Positions 10,201 to 20,400 of a stretch of 64,000 nucleotides of DNA are shown here, piece after piece (within the stretch, counting starts at the first letter, position 1; the number at the start of each line of letters is the position of its first letter). Made by a program: the position numbers and the translations under genes. The DNA comes from Halichondria panicea (taxonomy: Eukaryota > Porifera > Demospongiae > Suberitida > Halichondriidae): positions 2,140,567-2,204,566 of the forward strand of contig NC_087382.1 in NCBI RefSeq assembly GCF_963675165.1, read 5' to 3'. The notes below the pieces were generated by a model. That model searched no databases. It was not told the DNA's origin and was given only the letters and a program-made list of their open reading frames with translations.

Positions 10201-11903
10201 GCAATCACTCCATCTTGTTGAGTGGCTCTGTTGTTTGTGAGCACAGAGTCAGAAATGTTCACAGTGCCACCAGCAACAAAAAACACTCCACCAAAGTCAG
10301 CACTGTTATTTTTAAACATGACTTTGGAGATGGATATATTTCCAGTATATACCAAAATCGCTCCACCAAGACTAGTTCCTCCATTACCAAATACAGCTAT
10401 ACTGTCACTATCAACTACAGCTTCATTGTCCGTTATATTACAGCTCATGATAGATGCATTAACTATGAAAAGTCCAATCGCTCCACCAGAGGCTGCCTTG
10501 TTGTTTGTTAGCTCGCTATCAGATATCAGTAACTCTCCAGTCAAAACCGAAATCGCTCCATCTGATCTTTCAGCACTGTTGTACGCTAGCTCACTGTCGG
10601 AGATTGAGAAATTCCCAAACTGGATATTAATTGCTCCACCGTCAAAAATAGCACTATTGTTCAGTAGTGCACAATTGTATATGGTCAAATTACTTCCAAA
10701 TGTGAAAATTGCTCCACCTAATCCTTCAGCACTGTTGTACGCTAGCTCACTGTCGGAGATTGAGACACTCCCATTCTGGCTATAAATTGCTCCACCGCTA
10801 TCGATAGCACTATTGTTCAGTAGTGCACAGTTGGAAATGAACAAATTACTTTCGGAGGTTAAAATTGCTCCACCGTCAATGATAGCACTATTGTTTAGTA
10901 GCGTACAGTTGGAAATGAACAAATTACTTTCGGAGGTTAAAATTGCTCCACCATATTCAGCACTGTTGTACGCTAGCTCACTGTCAGAGATTGAGACACT
11001 CCCATCCTCACTATAAATTGCTCCACCGCTATCGATAGCACTATTGTACGCTAGCTCACTGTCGGAGATTGAGACACTCCCATCCTGGCTATAAATTGCT
11101 CCACCATCAAGGATAGCACTATTGTTTAGTAGCGCACAGTTGTATATGGTCAAATTACTTTCGGAGGTACTAATCGCTCCACCATTATGATAAGCGCTAT
11201 TATTTGTAAAGTTGCTCCAACTGATAGTCACACTTGCAGAGACCACAAACACTGCTCCACCATATGCAGCAGTATTGGAATCGAACCTTGAACCATTAAT
11301 AACAGTTTGATTTGATTTAATCTTCACTGCACCACCATCGTTACTGAAGAAGTCACTCTTTTCAATGTACACAGTATCAGCCTCAACAACACGTAATGCT
11401 CTGTCAATGCCAGTGTTGTTCACAAAGAGAACTTGTTCAATCGTCACAGTTACCGTACGAGTGATCCAGAGTGTACAAGCTTCCAACTTTAGCAATTTCA
11501 AGTCTACCAAATAGCATTGAGAAATGTTCATGTAGCCTGAACTACTTTCATCACCTGCTCCAGTGAAATGCAAACCTTCGATACTCAATGCACTGATATT
11601 AGATAACTGCACTCTACCAGAACTGTTCAAACTGATGGTGGCATTTTGGCCAGCAATAATCACCTCTCTGAAATTATAGATATAAAGCATTTCACGTAAT
11701 ATATGATCTCCAGGTAGAAAGCTCAAGGAGAGATTGTCTCCACCAGATAACAGGGCTGTTTGAACAAGCTGCTCGAGAGTGAAACAAGTTCCATTTCGAT
11801 AGTCATTACACAAGTCGGTTAAATCCACTGGCACGATGTGATAGTGCTCACTCCTGGTAACAGTAGCTAGGGTCAGTAGCAGCACCAACCAGGTGCAGTG
11901 CAT
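7269..11903 (-). CDS. Beta-helix/multi-TM surface protein, copy 2 (tail cut by TGA)
   Basis: This intronless gene of ~1544 codons starts at ATG 11903, giving the signal peptide MHCTWLVLLLTLATVTRS as in all copies; an in-frame ATG at 11936 only adds 11 residues. Residues ~40-700 form a right-handed beta-helix array of 20-25-residue steps with GGAI plus NNSA/NCALLNN or SISDSELAYNSA, resembling Chlamydia Pmp repeats. Then come a Cys-rich stalk (CECPIG, ECKCDCDP, RSGVLCGECEPG), about eight membrane segments starting YLLLLLPFALAGIVLVAF, and a tail. The conserved Trp codon after ENKET is TGA here (7269-7271). The rest of the tail stays open in the same frame down to 7035 (YITPPIIRPATRP, PPPPQ). This copy has the most repeat steps. 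Ligand and function are unknown; a surface receptor or adhesin is likely. Confidence 0.85.
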   Translation of the reverse strand: MHCTWLVLLLTLATVTRSEHYHIVPVDLTDLCNDYRNGTCFTLEQLVQTALLSGGDNLSLSFLPGDHILREMLYIYNFREVIIAGQNATISLNSSGRVQLSNISALSIEGLHFTGAGDESSSGYMNISQCYLVDLKLLKLEACTLWITRTVTVTIEQVLFVNNTGIDRALRVVEADTVYIEKSDFFSNDGGAVKIKSNQTVINGSRFDSNTAAYGGAVFVVSASVTISWSNFTNNSAYHNGGAISTSESNLTIYNCALLNNSAILDGGAIYSQDGSVSISDSELAYNSAIDSGGAIYSEDGSVSISDSELAYNSAEYGGAILTSESNLFISNCTLLNNSAIIDGGAILTSESNLFISNCALLNNSAIDSGGAIYSQNGSVSISDSELAYNSAEGLGGAIFTFGSNLTIYNCALLNNSAIFDGGAINIQFGNFSISDSELAYNSAERSDGAISVLTGELLISDSELTNNKAASGGAIGLFIVNASIMSCNITDNEAVVDSDSIAVFGNGGTSLGGAILVYTGNISISKVMFKNNSADFGGVFFVAGGTVNISDSVLTNNRATQQDGVIAVAISTLIITNTSIFDNLEGENIIYAVHSNLSFTGVNNVSNNVNPVYALSSRVEFNGPTTLSNNRGVQGGAIRAIQSQVYINAEGVVISNNTATVGGGVFLRESTLFVHYPIEISHNTAQNGGGIYAYSSEIEFDSKVTTGCIFNNNFVLCTCSDIEPVLFVSIIDRNDAQNGGGIYAVASNIKAFSHAHVQIKSNSVNNSGGGVYLQQSSKIYILKQDLELEIGKMLVILEIHNNTAQYGGGIFVADSTESGVCRGEDVTTAGDLTQTECFIQTLDLYGFDINFVETLIPFVKSSQSNSYEEEVKCLNSTSINHRNTFLTNNTASQSGADIYGGLLDRCTVDVSAELSSSDNGFEYLNNTVHYSWIASKAVRVKLCNTTKQTISVRKGQAFTISVMAVDQAGNPMNNAIIHSSVITESSRVDRLKEGQAQQEVGNQCTELEYNVFSQDSSAQVELYADGPCNNLGISRQILNISFLKCECPIGLRPIMSSIECKCDCDPVLQQEYQITNCSEENGTIKLESNNNIWIGVTNTTNGSGYVVSNCTFDYCVLKPVNISLSNPDEQCAHNRSGVLCGECEPGLSLVLGTSRCELCSNTYLLLLLPFALAGIVLVAFILVFNITVATGTIHGLIFYTNVLAANQSIFVPFHNPLTVFISWVNLDLGIETCFYDRMNSQAKVLLQIVFPAYLFLLMFLIIILSKYFDSFAKLLSNRNPVAALGTLVLLSYSKLLRFIIAALQYRVLDYPDGATKVLDFPNNSSDIVWLYDGNVQYFTPGHVPRFIFAAIILISGILFTVLLFFGQWLPRCSKWKLTKWTKNTYYIGFMDAYHAPFTPKHRYWVGLLLFSLIAHNLITALALDTSLPVLSAGSITVGLIVFKSQNYPVYKIRFNDLLETLFFLNLAILAYGTLYIGNINESQVIISNISMAVAFILFVVIVCYHCYEYMLKKVPVLQNSLKLRKRIPRVRKLERYEMENKET

Positions 11904-11950
11904 GTTCTCTCTGATACTATATAAGATTACAAGCATATTAATTATGCATT
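11904..11950 (-). promoter_or_regulatory. Conserved proximal promoter of copy 2
   Basis: The block between the start codon and about -45 is shared with copies 3-6 (GTAATCTTATAGTATC-GGAGAGAAC before ATG). In this copy the TATTTAAATA found in copies 4-6 is replaced by ATTAATATGC, and CTTATATAG has an extra TA. Confidence 0.45.
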
Positions 11951-12533
11951 GCAGTATCAGTATTGCTGCTTCTATAGTTTGTACTTAAAGCGTGTACTGT
12001 CTAAAGCATCTTATATAATAGGTAGAACATGTGGAATAAGCTAATTAATGGTCATCAGAGTTTATGAAACATTCATTACTAATTATTGATGAGGCTCAAA
12101 TTCTTTAATATCAGAATTGTTTATTACACAAGACAATCTTAGTTTGCACAGTGTTCACACAGTTAATGGATATAGAGATGCACACAGAAGTTCCCCGGCC
12201 ATGTACAATGCATGTTCTAGGTAACCCTGCTTCCCAGAAAAGGGGAAGTTCGTGGTTAAGTTTTACATCATAAGGATCTACATACACTGCATGTGTGTGA
12301 GGCTGTGTTTGATTTTTGAAATGGCGCATTTTCCACATGCATGCAACCATGCTCATGATTATATAGCCACTCTTGGATATTAGAAAACAAAAACATTTCT
12401 GAATTTATGAAACAGCAGATCACTGAAAGTACGAGTGCCTCCTCTCATTAGTATTGGCTCGATACGTAATTATGAGAGGCCCAACATAATCATACTGGAA
12501 TATAGCGCCGGCTTTGTACCCACATGCAATACC
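11951..12533. other. Upstream region of copy 2, no gene seen
   Basis: AT-rich sequence with fragments shared with other unit flanks (ggtaaccctgcttcccagaa near 12220). No supported coding region. Confidence 0.5.
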
Positions 12534-12537
12534 TTAA

Positions 12538-12730
12538 GGTGACATATTTTCACAGGTAGATTTGTTTGTGTTTTTACAGTTTTGTACATTTTGCGGTATA
12601 ATTTTTTGCGAAATGTCGATCTGGATACATTAAACAAGAGGGCGGCCAATTATATGCGAGTACTAATTTTTGCGATTTTACTCTCATTCGCAGAAATAGC
12701 AGAAATTAATACACGCGAAAATATGTCACC
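12538..12730. mobile_element. 193-bp MITE with TTAA target duplication
   Basis: The ends GGTGACATATTTTC and GAAAATATGTCACC are inverted repeats flanked on both sides by TTAA (12534-12537, 12731-12734). The TTAA duplication is characteristic of piggyBac-type elements; there is no coding capacity. Confidence 0.8.
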
Positions 12731-12796
12731 TTAAGGTAGTAGCTATACACATAGTTTGTATTTATACCAAAACCAAGGTATGCATAAGGGTAGGTA

Positions 12797-13206
12797 GTCT
12801 CGCGAGCAGACGTGGGAGGGAGGGAACGTCTGGTCACTATTGCAGCAATTCCATGGCACTGAGGATGTAGTCACGTGCAAGATATTTGTTAATTAACCAA
12901 ATTCACATGTAGACAAATATATTTTCATTCGCAGCTAGCTAGCTAGCTCTTGCTTGGTCTGAGCTCCTTGTACCGAGTTCCTTCGCAGCCAGATATGGTT
13001 CAATACTAAAATTAGCCTTTGCTAGAGTCAATATAATCCTTCTTTTCACGTTCATTTTATCCTATAATAGGAAAATATATGGGGTGTTACCGCCCACTAT
13101 GACGTGGATAAATCTGATTGGCACTGCCAACATTCTGGCAGGGGGTCCACGGAATTGCTGCAATAGTGACCAGACGTTCCCTCCCTCCCACGTCTGCTCG
13201 CGAGAC
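12797..13206. mobile_element. 410-bp MITE with ~60-bp TIRs and TA duplication
   Basis: The left end GTCTCGCGAGCAGACGTGGG continues through GAACGTCTGGTCACTATTGCAGCAATTCC. It is repeated in inverse at the right end, which finishes CTCGCGAGAC. TA flanks both sides. This suggests a Tc1/mariner-like non-autonomous element. Confidence 0.85.
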
Positions 13207-13302
13207 TAACAACTGACCTGAAAATAGTCTATTAAACATGGGGATGAGCCTGACTTATATAGCTAACAAAAAGCTAGCGCTTTAGTGCAAGGCTAACTCA
13301 TA

Positions 13303-13712
13303 TGTGACAGGGCCTAGGAAAACAACCCTTATGGAGCAAACTAATTAATTGTATTTTATTGCTTAATTAAATAAAGCAGTGCTTAAGCTTCAAATTGATT
13401 ACAATATCACTCACTTTGCACCTTCCTACCCCAAAATATTTTCGGGTGAAAGGGAGGAAGTATTGACCTACCATTTTGAGAAACGAATGTTCCAAGTTCT
13501 ATCCGCATACAAGAACAGCATGAAAAAATTCAATGGCTGCCTTGTAACGGCTATATAAAAAAATTTTCAGATAAAAAAATTTTTTTTTTAGTTTAAGTTA
13601 CTTCTTATGAAAGAAAACCAAAATCCTAAAATAGCTCTAAATATTTTACTTTGTAGTGTACTGAACATTATTAGTTTGCTCCATAAGGGTTGTTTTCCTA
13701 GGCCCTGTCACA
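13303..13712. mobile_element. 410-bp MITE, TA-flanked, with an empty site in the window
   Basis: The inverted ends TGTGACAGGGCCTAGGAAAA and TTTTCCTAGGCCCTGTCACA lie between TA duplications. The paralogous stretch at 14845-14860 lacks it, confirming insertion after the local duplication. Confidence 0.88.
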
Positions 13713-14010
13713 TATGTTGAATAGAATGTTTGTGCGAACAGATGATGCTATGAAAGATTCTGAAGAGACTGCATGCAACAGCCTTCAATGTGAGGCTGCA
13801 TGGTTCATTGCAAGTCGGTGAACAATTTTTGCTATGGACTCTTCTGAAAAGGCTGCACTGAATGGCATTCATTCCAAGTAAGCCGCAAAACTAGACATAA
13901 CTCGAGAACGAAGCATTATTTTGCAAATCCACAAATTCAAATCCACGAAAACATGACTAGAAGCCTATAGAAACTCTTATACTTGCACTTCATTGATCCT
14001 TGAGCAGCTG

Positions 14011-14166
14011 TAGCAGCCAGGTTGTGCTATAGTACTACTACTAGATCTAGTACTAGTTCTGTACATGCAGAGGCTGTTAGAATGGGCTTCCTTTCTTGAG
14101 TGACTGTGTCAAAGTCTCCCTTGATAACAGCTCTCTCCAAGCAAGCACATGTGTAGCCAGTCTGGT
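14011..14166 (-). pseudogene. Decayed copy of the CRT-like last exon
   Basis: It matches the terminal CRT exon from the GGCTACACATGTGCTTGC region to near the stop. It has a CTAGTA-rich insertion, an altered stop context, and truncation at ~14166, where homology ends. It is the most diverged of the four copies. Confidence 0.7.
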
Positions 14167-15035
14167 AAAATTAATGTGTTACTGGTCACACTCGCTTCAA
14201 TTACAACAACAAACTCACTCAAAGCCAAACACTGCATGCAGCGCAAGTAGACACTTCTACCTCAATTGTATTGCAAGGTTATGGAACTCGATGCCCACCA
14301 TGCATGCATAGATATCAACACCACTAACTCAACGAGTGTTGCAAGCGTGCGCTTGCTATAATGCTTAACGCTTCTTGCCATGTTATGCTTTCGCTCAAAA
14401 AGTATTAGTGTTATAGTAGTTTCTATAATGAATTTTATATTAAAGTAATTAGCTTCTCTATATAAACTCACTGAGAAGAAAAGACTTATTTACATGCATC
14501 TATTGTTGTTATCTATTGTTGTTATTTATGGCTTACCAGGACCTCAAGAAAGAAGAAAATTGAGGATCTGTAGTTTAGTGTATATATATAATATCTAAGA
14601 AGAAAAGACCTGTGTACATGCATATTGTTATCTATATTGTTATATGGTAGTGTTTTGTGGCTTACCAGGCCCTCAAGAAAAGGATGATTCTGCCAGGAGA
14701 ATCTGTAATTATTATTTTCTCACATGTGGAATGAGCGCGCATGCGCATTACATCCCTGGAATAGTTAAAGGGTTGTGTCCAAGCTAGCTGTTAACACTGA
14801 GTCTTGTAGCTAACAAAAAGCTAGCGCTTTAGTGCAAGGCTAACTCATAATTATGTTGAATAGAAAGTTTGTGCGAACAGATGATGCTATGAAAGATTCT
14901 GAAGAGACTGCAACAGCCTTCAATGTGAGTCAAACTAGCCATAACTCGAGAAAGAAGCTTTAGTTTGCTAATCCACGAATCAAAATCCAAGAGAACGTGG
15001 CTAGAAGCCTATAGAAGCTGTTAGTTTTCGTCGCA

Positions 15036-15910
15036 TTGCAACCGTTGAGCAGTTACTACTGGAATACACACACACACACACACGCACACACACACACAGT
15101 CAGCTTTACCGTATCGCGTATACCTCGTGCGGCTACGCCTCGAGGCATAATAAACCATCTATTATATATCACCACAGTATTTCTGGGAGAACTTTAAACA
15201 AAACTTTAACACTGCATGCATGACAACCCATGTACTAATGTGCCCATGCAACAGATGTTCATATAGCTCCATATGTAATTATAGTTATAATTATTATATC
15301 CAGCTATGTTGCGCAATATGGCACAGTCTGTCAGCCTTTGTCACAAACATTATATACTTATATCACAATTACGTTACAGGCTGTAAAGTCATAATAATAT
15401 TAATAATTATCTCACGAAATCGTAGATCTAGATCTAGACTATACTTACCTAGTATATAGAATACTGTACTTTTTAATTCCAGACCAACAGACACAAGGAC
15501 ACAGTGCTATAGCAGTATAGCCAGAGACTGATAATTATAGAGCTATAGATCTATATAAGAAAGCTGTATCTAGTGTTATACCCAGATAATTGTGAACAGA
15601 GTTGTCCCTGTACATGCATGTATATAGAATAGAAGAAAATGTTGAAAAAATCCCAACTACTATAGGAAAACATCACAATGTGGTAATAATGTTTCTTCAC
15701 TTGTAGTACCATGCACCAGCAAATCAAACAGAAGAGCTATGAATACATCTATTAGCCTGTAACCATGCATGACATTGTATACATGCACCTTCAAAGGATG
15801 GGCAGACAGATGATGGGATTCTATTATAAGTGAAACCATACCCGAGTATGGCCGTGAGGTTGCAGGAATAAAACTCTGCTCCACCCACACCTCACTCACA
15901 CTCACACCGA

Positions 15911-15943
<33 letters not shown>

Positions 15944-16035
15944 CTCACTCACACTCACACCCCCCCACACACACACACACACTCACACTCACACCCCCAT
16001 CCACACCTCACTCACACTCACACTCACACACACAC
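15036..16035. other. AT-rich intergenic with CA tracts
   Basis: Contains (CA)n at 15067-15098 and an interrupted CA/CACTCA tract at 15895-16037 that leads into the orphan kinase exon. No coding region is supported. Confidence 0.6.
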
Positions 16036-16040
16036 CACAG

Positions 16041-16210
16041 AACACACGACTGGTTCTGGTCACCATCGACGAGTGCTGGAGCTCCTCTCCCTCACAAAGA
16101 CCAACCACACAACAACTCAAGGAGACATTGCAAATCGCTATTATACCAGCTATTATAAATGGCAAGTATCAGTTGACAAGAATGGACAAACAGTGTATTA
16201 AGCAAATAAC
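16041..16210 (+). pseudogene. Orphan last exon of the TGF-beta receptor-like gene (frameshifted)
   Basis: After a CA-rich acceptor (CACACACCACAG) the exon reads NTRLVLVTIDECWSSSPSQRP, then TTQQLKET. A small deletion in the CTGCAAACATCGCTA block shifts the frame before the end. Confidence 0.85.
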
Positions 16211-16465
16211 ATAATAACATAAGAGGTGCTGCAAACTCTTGTTGTGTCAGAATCATTCATTGTCCTGGCATCAACATTATATTATTTCACTCTCATTTCA
16301 CTGAACTATAATTATACAAGTGGACAAAATGGGGGAAGTACTGTAGGGCTGGCTGAGCCGCTCAAACATCAGAAAGGACGTAAACAAGATGGGTTGGTGT
16401 TATAGTTATTGTAATAATATTAGGTTCCCCGTGAAGTGACCAGTAACTTGGTCAACAGTAGTATA

Positions 16466-16876
16466 CCGTATAGCGGGTATATTTCGAGGGTATAAATGTT
16501 CGCAGTTTTCGCGGATTGAGCCTGTACCGCGAAAATTTATATTTATTGCAGTATTATTGACCACACCTATCGACAATAAAAAAAGAATCAAGAGACAAGG
16601 ACGCCGGTATAGCCAGCTAGCTTGCTCTACGTCTACTGTATCCCTTGACCATGGCCTGCACAGCAAACGTTCTGCTGGTGGAGGACATAGTGCATCACCG
16701 ATTCTATACAGGCTATAGGCCTGGATTCGAGGCTAACGGTGTGGAGGTACAGTTGCATGTTGATGTGCGCATGCGCCAAAAGGCTGGAACTCAGACCACA
16801 AAAATAAAATCCGCGAAATCCTTTGTAGTGGTCCATCCGCGAAAATTTATATCCTCGAAATATATCCGCTATACGG
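16466..16876. mobile_element. 411-bp MITE inserted in the 3' flank of copy 3
   Basis: The ends CCGTATAGCGGGTATATTTC and GAAATATATCCGCTATACGG are inverted and flanked by TA. Copies 4 and 5 carry the empty site (GTCCACAGTATGATGCTG), so the insertion post-dates the unit duplications. The small ORFs within it are incidental. Confidence 0.9.
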
Positions 16877-17445
16877 TAGTACAATGCTGTTCCATTGGGC
16901 AAACTATTACAATTGTTCAAATTCAGATAAGTTGGTAATTTAAAGAAGTTCGTGCACTGAGCAGTGTGCGACAGTTCAAGAGAGATAATGATTTTTTTTT
17001 ATTCTATCATTGATCATGATTAATAAATTTGATTCTATCATTCAACCACCATAGATCAACTATATAACAGTATGCACAAAACATAGACTGTAAAGAGTAA
17101 GTACAACAAAGACAGTGGAGCAGAGGCTCCAATACACAAAGCTAAGGGCGCCGCTAGGAGCAGGCCGCTAGAGCACAAAGCAATAAAGAGAACTATACAA
17201 AAGAAGTAATAGTATAACACAGGACTTAAATTGTCTACAGTGCAAGGCAGGTACAGGAAATGACTGATGAAGTGATACTAGTTAGTTATACTAGCAAAGT
17301 CGTTACAAGTAAATTTAAACTGAATCTAGTCCACAAAAAGTCAATGAATATAATTGTGCATACATGCATGAGGAGGGCTCACAAAAATAAGAAAACGGAC
17401 ACAAGCTATAAAATTATACAAACAGTATTTAATTGAGATATACCA

Positions 17446-20400
17446 TCATTCGTTAATGCTACTCTTTATGACATCGATGACAGTGTGCGTGACTTTGGGT
17501 GCATTGTCAGCTGTAGCTTGAGGAGGGGGAGGGGCTGGTCTGTAGTCCTCTGTGGTGAGGGGGGCTAGCACGTCCAGGGCAGGCTCTCTCAGCTGGTCTG
17601 GCCTCGTGGCTGGTCTGATGATGGGAGGAGTGATGTAACGATCAGGGTCATCTTCTTCCATGGCTCCATCAGTGTACGGATCACATCTGCCCGCGTTTGT
17701 CCAGGTTTCTTTGTTCTCCATTTCGTACCTTTCCAGTTTGCGAACTCGTGGAATCATTTTTCTCAGTTTGAGTGCATTTTGCAGAACAGGAACTGTTTTC
17801 AAAATGTACTCGTAACAATGGTAGCAGACTATCACCACCAACAAAATAAAAGCCACTGCCATTGAAATGTTGGATATTATGACTTGACTCTCATTGATGT
17901 TTCCTATGTAGAGGGTGCCATACGCTAGAATTGCAAGATTGAGGAAAAAGAGTGTTTCCAGTAAATCATTGAATCGTATTTTGTACACTGGATAATTCTG
18001 CGATTTGAAAATATTAAGTCCAACAGTTATAGATCCAGCTGATAGTACGGGTAGAGATGTGTCCAAAGCCAAGGCTGTTATTAGATTATGAGCGATCAAA
18101 GAAAATAGGAGCAGTCCCACCCAGTAGCGATGCTTGGGAGTGAATGGAGCATGGTATGCATCCATGAAGCCATTGTAGTATGTGTTCTTAGTCCATTTCA
18201 TGAGCTTCCATTTTGAACAGCGAGGAAACCATTGTCCAAACAAGAGCACTACAGTGAACAATATACCAGAAATGAGGATTATGGCGGCAAAAACAAACCG
18301 AGGGACGTGACCGGGAGTGAAATATTGCACATTGCCGTCATACAACCAAACTATATCATTTGAATTGTTGGGAAAATCCAACACCTTGGTTGCACCCTCA
18401 GGATAATCCAAGACCCTGTATTGCAGTGCAGCAATGATAAACCGTAAGAGTTTGGAATAAGAGAGTAGGACGAGTGTGCCTAGGGCAGCAACTGGGTTTC
18501 TGTTGGAGAGGAGCTTTGCAAATGAGTCGGAGTACTTGCTTAAAATAATTATTAAGAACATCAGAAGAAACAGGTAAACAGGAAAGATCATTTGAAGGAG
18601 CACTTTTGCTTGAGAGTTCATTCTATCATAAAAGCATGTCTCAATACCTAAGTCAAGATTCACCCACGATATGAAAACTGTCAAAGGGTTATGAAAAGGT
18701 ATGAAAATCGATTGATTTGCAGCTAATATATTAGTGTAGAAGATCAGCCCATGGATAGTGCCTGTTGCTACGGTAATGTTGAAAACGAGAATGAATGCGA
18801 CTAGTACTATGCCTGCCAGGGCAAACGGGAGTAGCAGGAGAAGGTAAGTGTTTGAGCAGAGTTCACATCGTGAAGTACCTAACACAAGACTGAGTCCTGG
18901 TTCACATTCTCCACACAAAACACCACTTCGATTGTGGGCACATTGTTCGTCAGGGTTGCTTAGACTGATGTTGACTAGTTTTAGTACACAATAGTCAAAT
19001 GTACAGTTACTAACAACATACCCACTTCCGTTAGTAGTATTAGTCACTCCTATCCATATGTTGTTATTGCTTTCCAGCTTTATGGTCCCATTTTCCTCAG
19101 AACAGTTTGTTATCTGATATTCTTGTTGCAAGACTGGATCACAGTCACACTTGCACTCAATTGAGGACATGATTGGCTTGAGTCCAATAGGGCATTCACA
19201 CTTTAGAAAAGATATGTTTAGAATTTGTCTTGAAATTCCCAAATTGTTGCATGGACCCTCAGCATAGAGTTCCACTTGAGCAGAGCTGTCTTGTGAGAAT
19301 ACATTATACTCTAATTCTGTGCACTGATTGCCAACTTCTTGCTGTGCTTGTCCTTCTTTGAGACGATCAACTCTACTGCTCTCAGTGATAACAGAACTGT
19401 GAATTATGGCATTATTCATTGGATTTCCAGCTTGGTCTACAGCCATAATACTGATTGTGAATGCTTGTCCTTTTCTAACAGAAATGGTCTGCTTGGTGGT
19501 GTTACACAACTTCACTCTGACAGCCTTTGAAGCTATCCATGAATAATGCACAGTATTGTTCAAGTACTCAAATCCATTGTCTGATGAAGAGAGTTCGGCT
19601 GATACATCCACCGTACACCTGTCTAGTAGACCTCCGTAAATATCTGCTCCTGACTGGGAAGCTGTGTTGTTTGTCAAAAAGTGTTGCGATGATTAATTGC
19701 ACTGTTCAAACACTTAACTTCTTCATACGAGAATAAATCTTGGACCAAAGTCTTAATAAAATTGATATTAAGACCATGGAGATCCAGAGTTTGAATGAAG
19801 CATTCTGTTTGTGGCAGATCTCCTGCAGTAGTTACATCCTCTCCTCTACACACACCACTCTCAGTACTGTCTGCCACAAATATCCCCCCTCCATATTGAG
19901 CCGTGTTATTGTGGATTTCTAGCTTGACCAGTGTTTTACCAAGCTCTAGCTCCAAGTCCTGTTTCAGAATATAGATCTTAGAACTTTGTCATAAATAAAT
20001 TCCACCTCCGCTGTTGTTTGCTGAGTTTGACTGTATGTGGATGTGAGCGTGAGAAAAGGCCTTGATGTTTGAAGCAACTGCATAAATACCTCCCCCATTT
20101 TGAGCATCATTTCGATCTATAATACTCTCAAACAGTATATCTTCCACGTCACTACATGTACACAGGACAAAGTTATGATTAAATATACAACCATAAGCAG
20201 TAGTGACCTTCGAATCAAATTCAATTTCGCTTGAGTATGCATAAATCCCACCACCATTTCGTGCTGTGTTGTGAGAAATCTCTATGCGATAGTGAACAAA
20301 GAGTGTGCTCTCTCTCAGAAACACACCTCCTCCAAAGGTAGCAGTATTGTTAGAAATGACCACTCCTTCTGCATTGATATAGATTTGACTCTGGACTGCT

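Larger units (their letters stand above)
13220..15035. repeat. Diverged local duplication, one copy split by a MITE
   Basis: The text agctagcgctttagtgcaag, then gttgaatag, gtttgtgcgaacagatgatg and gattctgaagagactg, occurs around 13265-13775 and again at 14808-14915. The first copy is interrupted by the element at 13303-13712; the second holds the empty site (CATAATTATG). No gene is supported between them apart from the CRT exon fragment at 14011. Confidence 0.8.

Noticed and set aside
16645-16938. 97-codon plus-strand frame and a 95-codon minus-strand frame
   Set aside because: Both lie in and across a 411-bp MITE that is absent from sister flanks.
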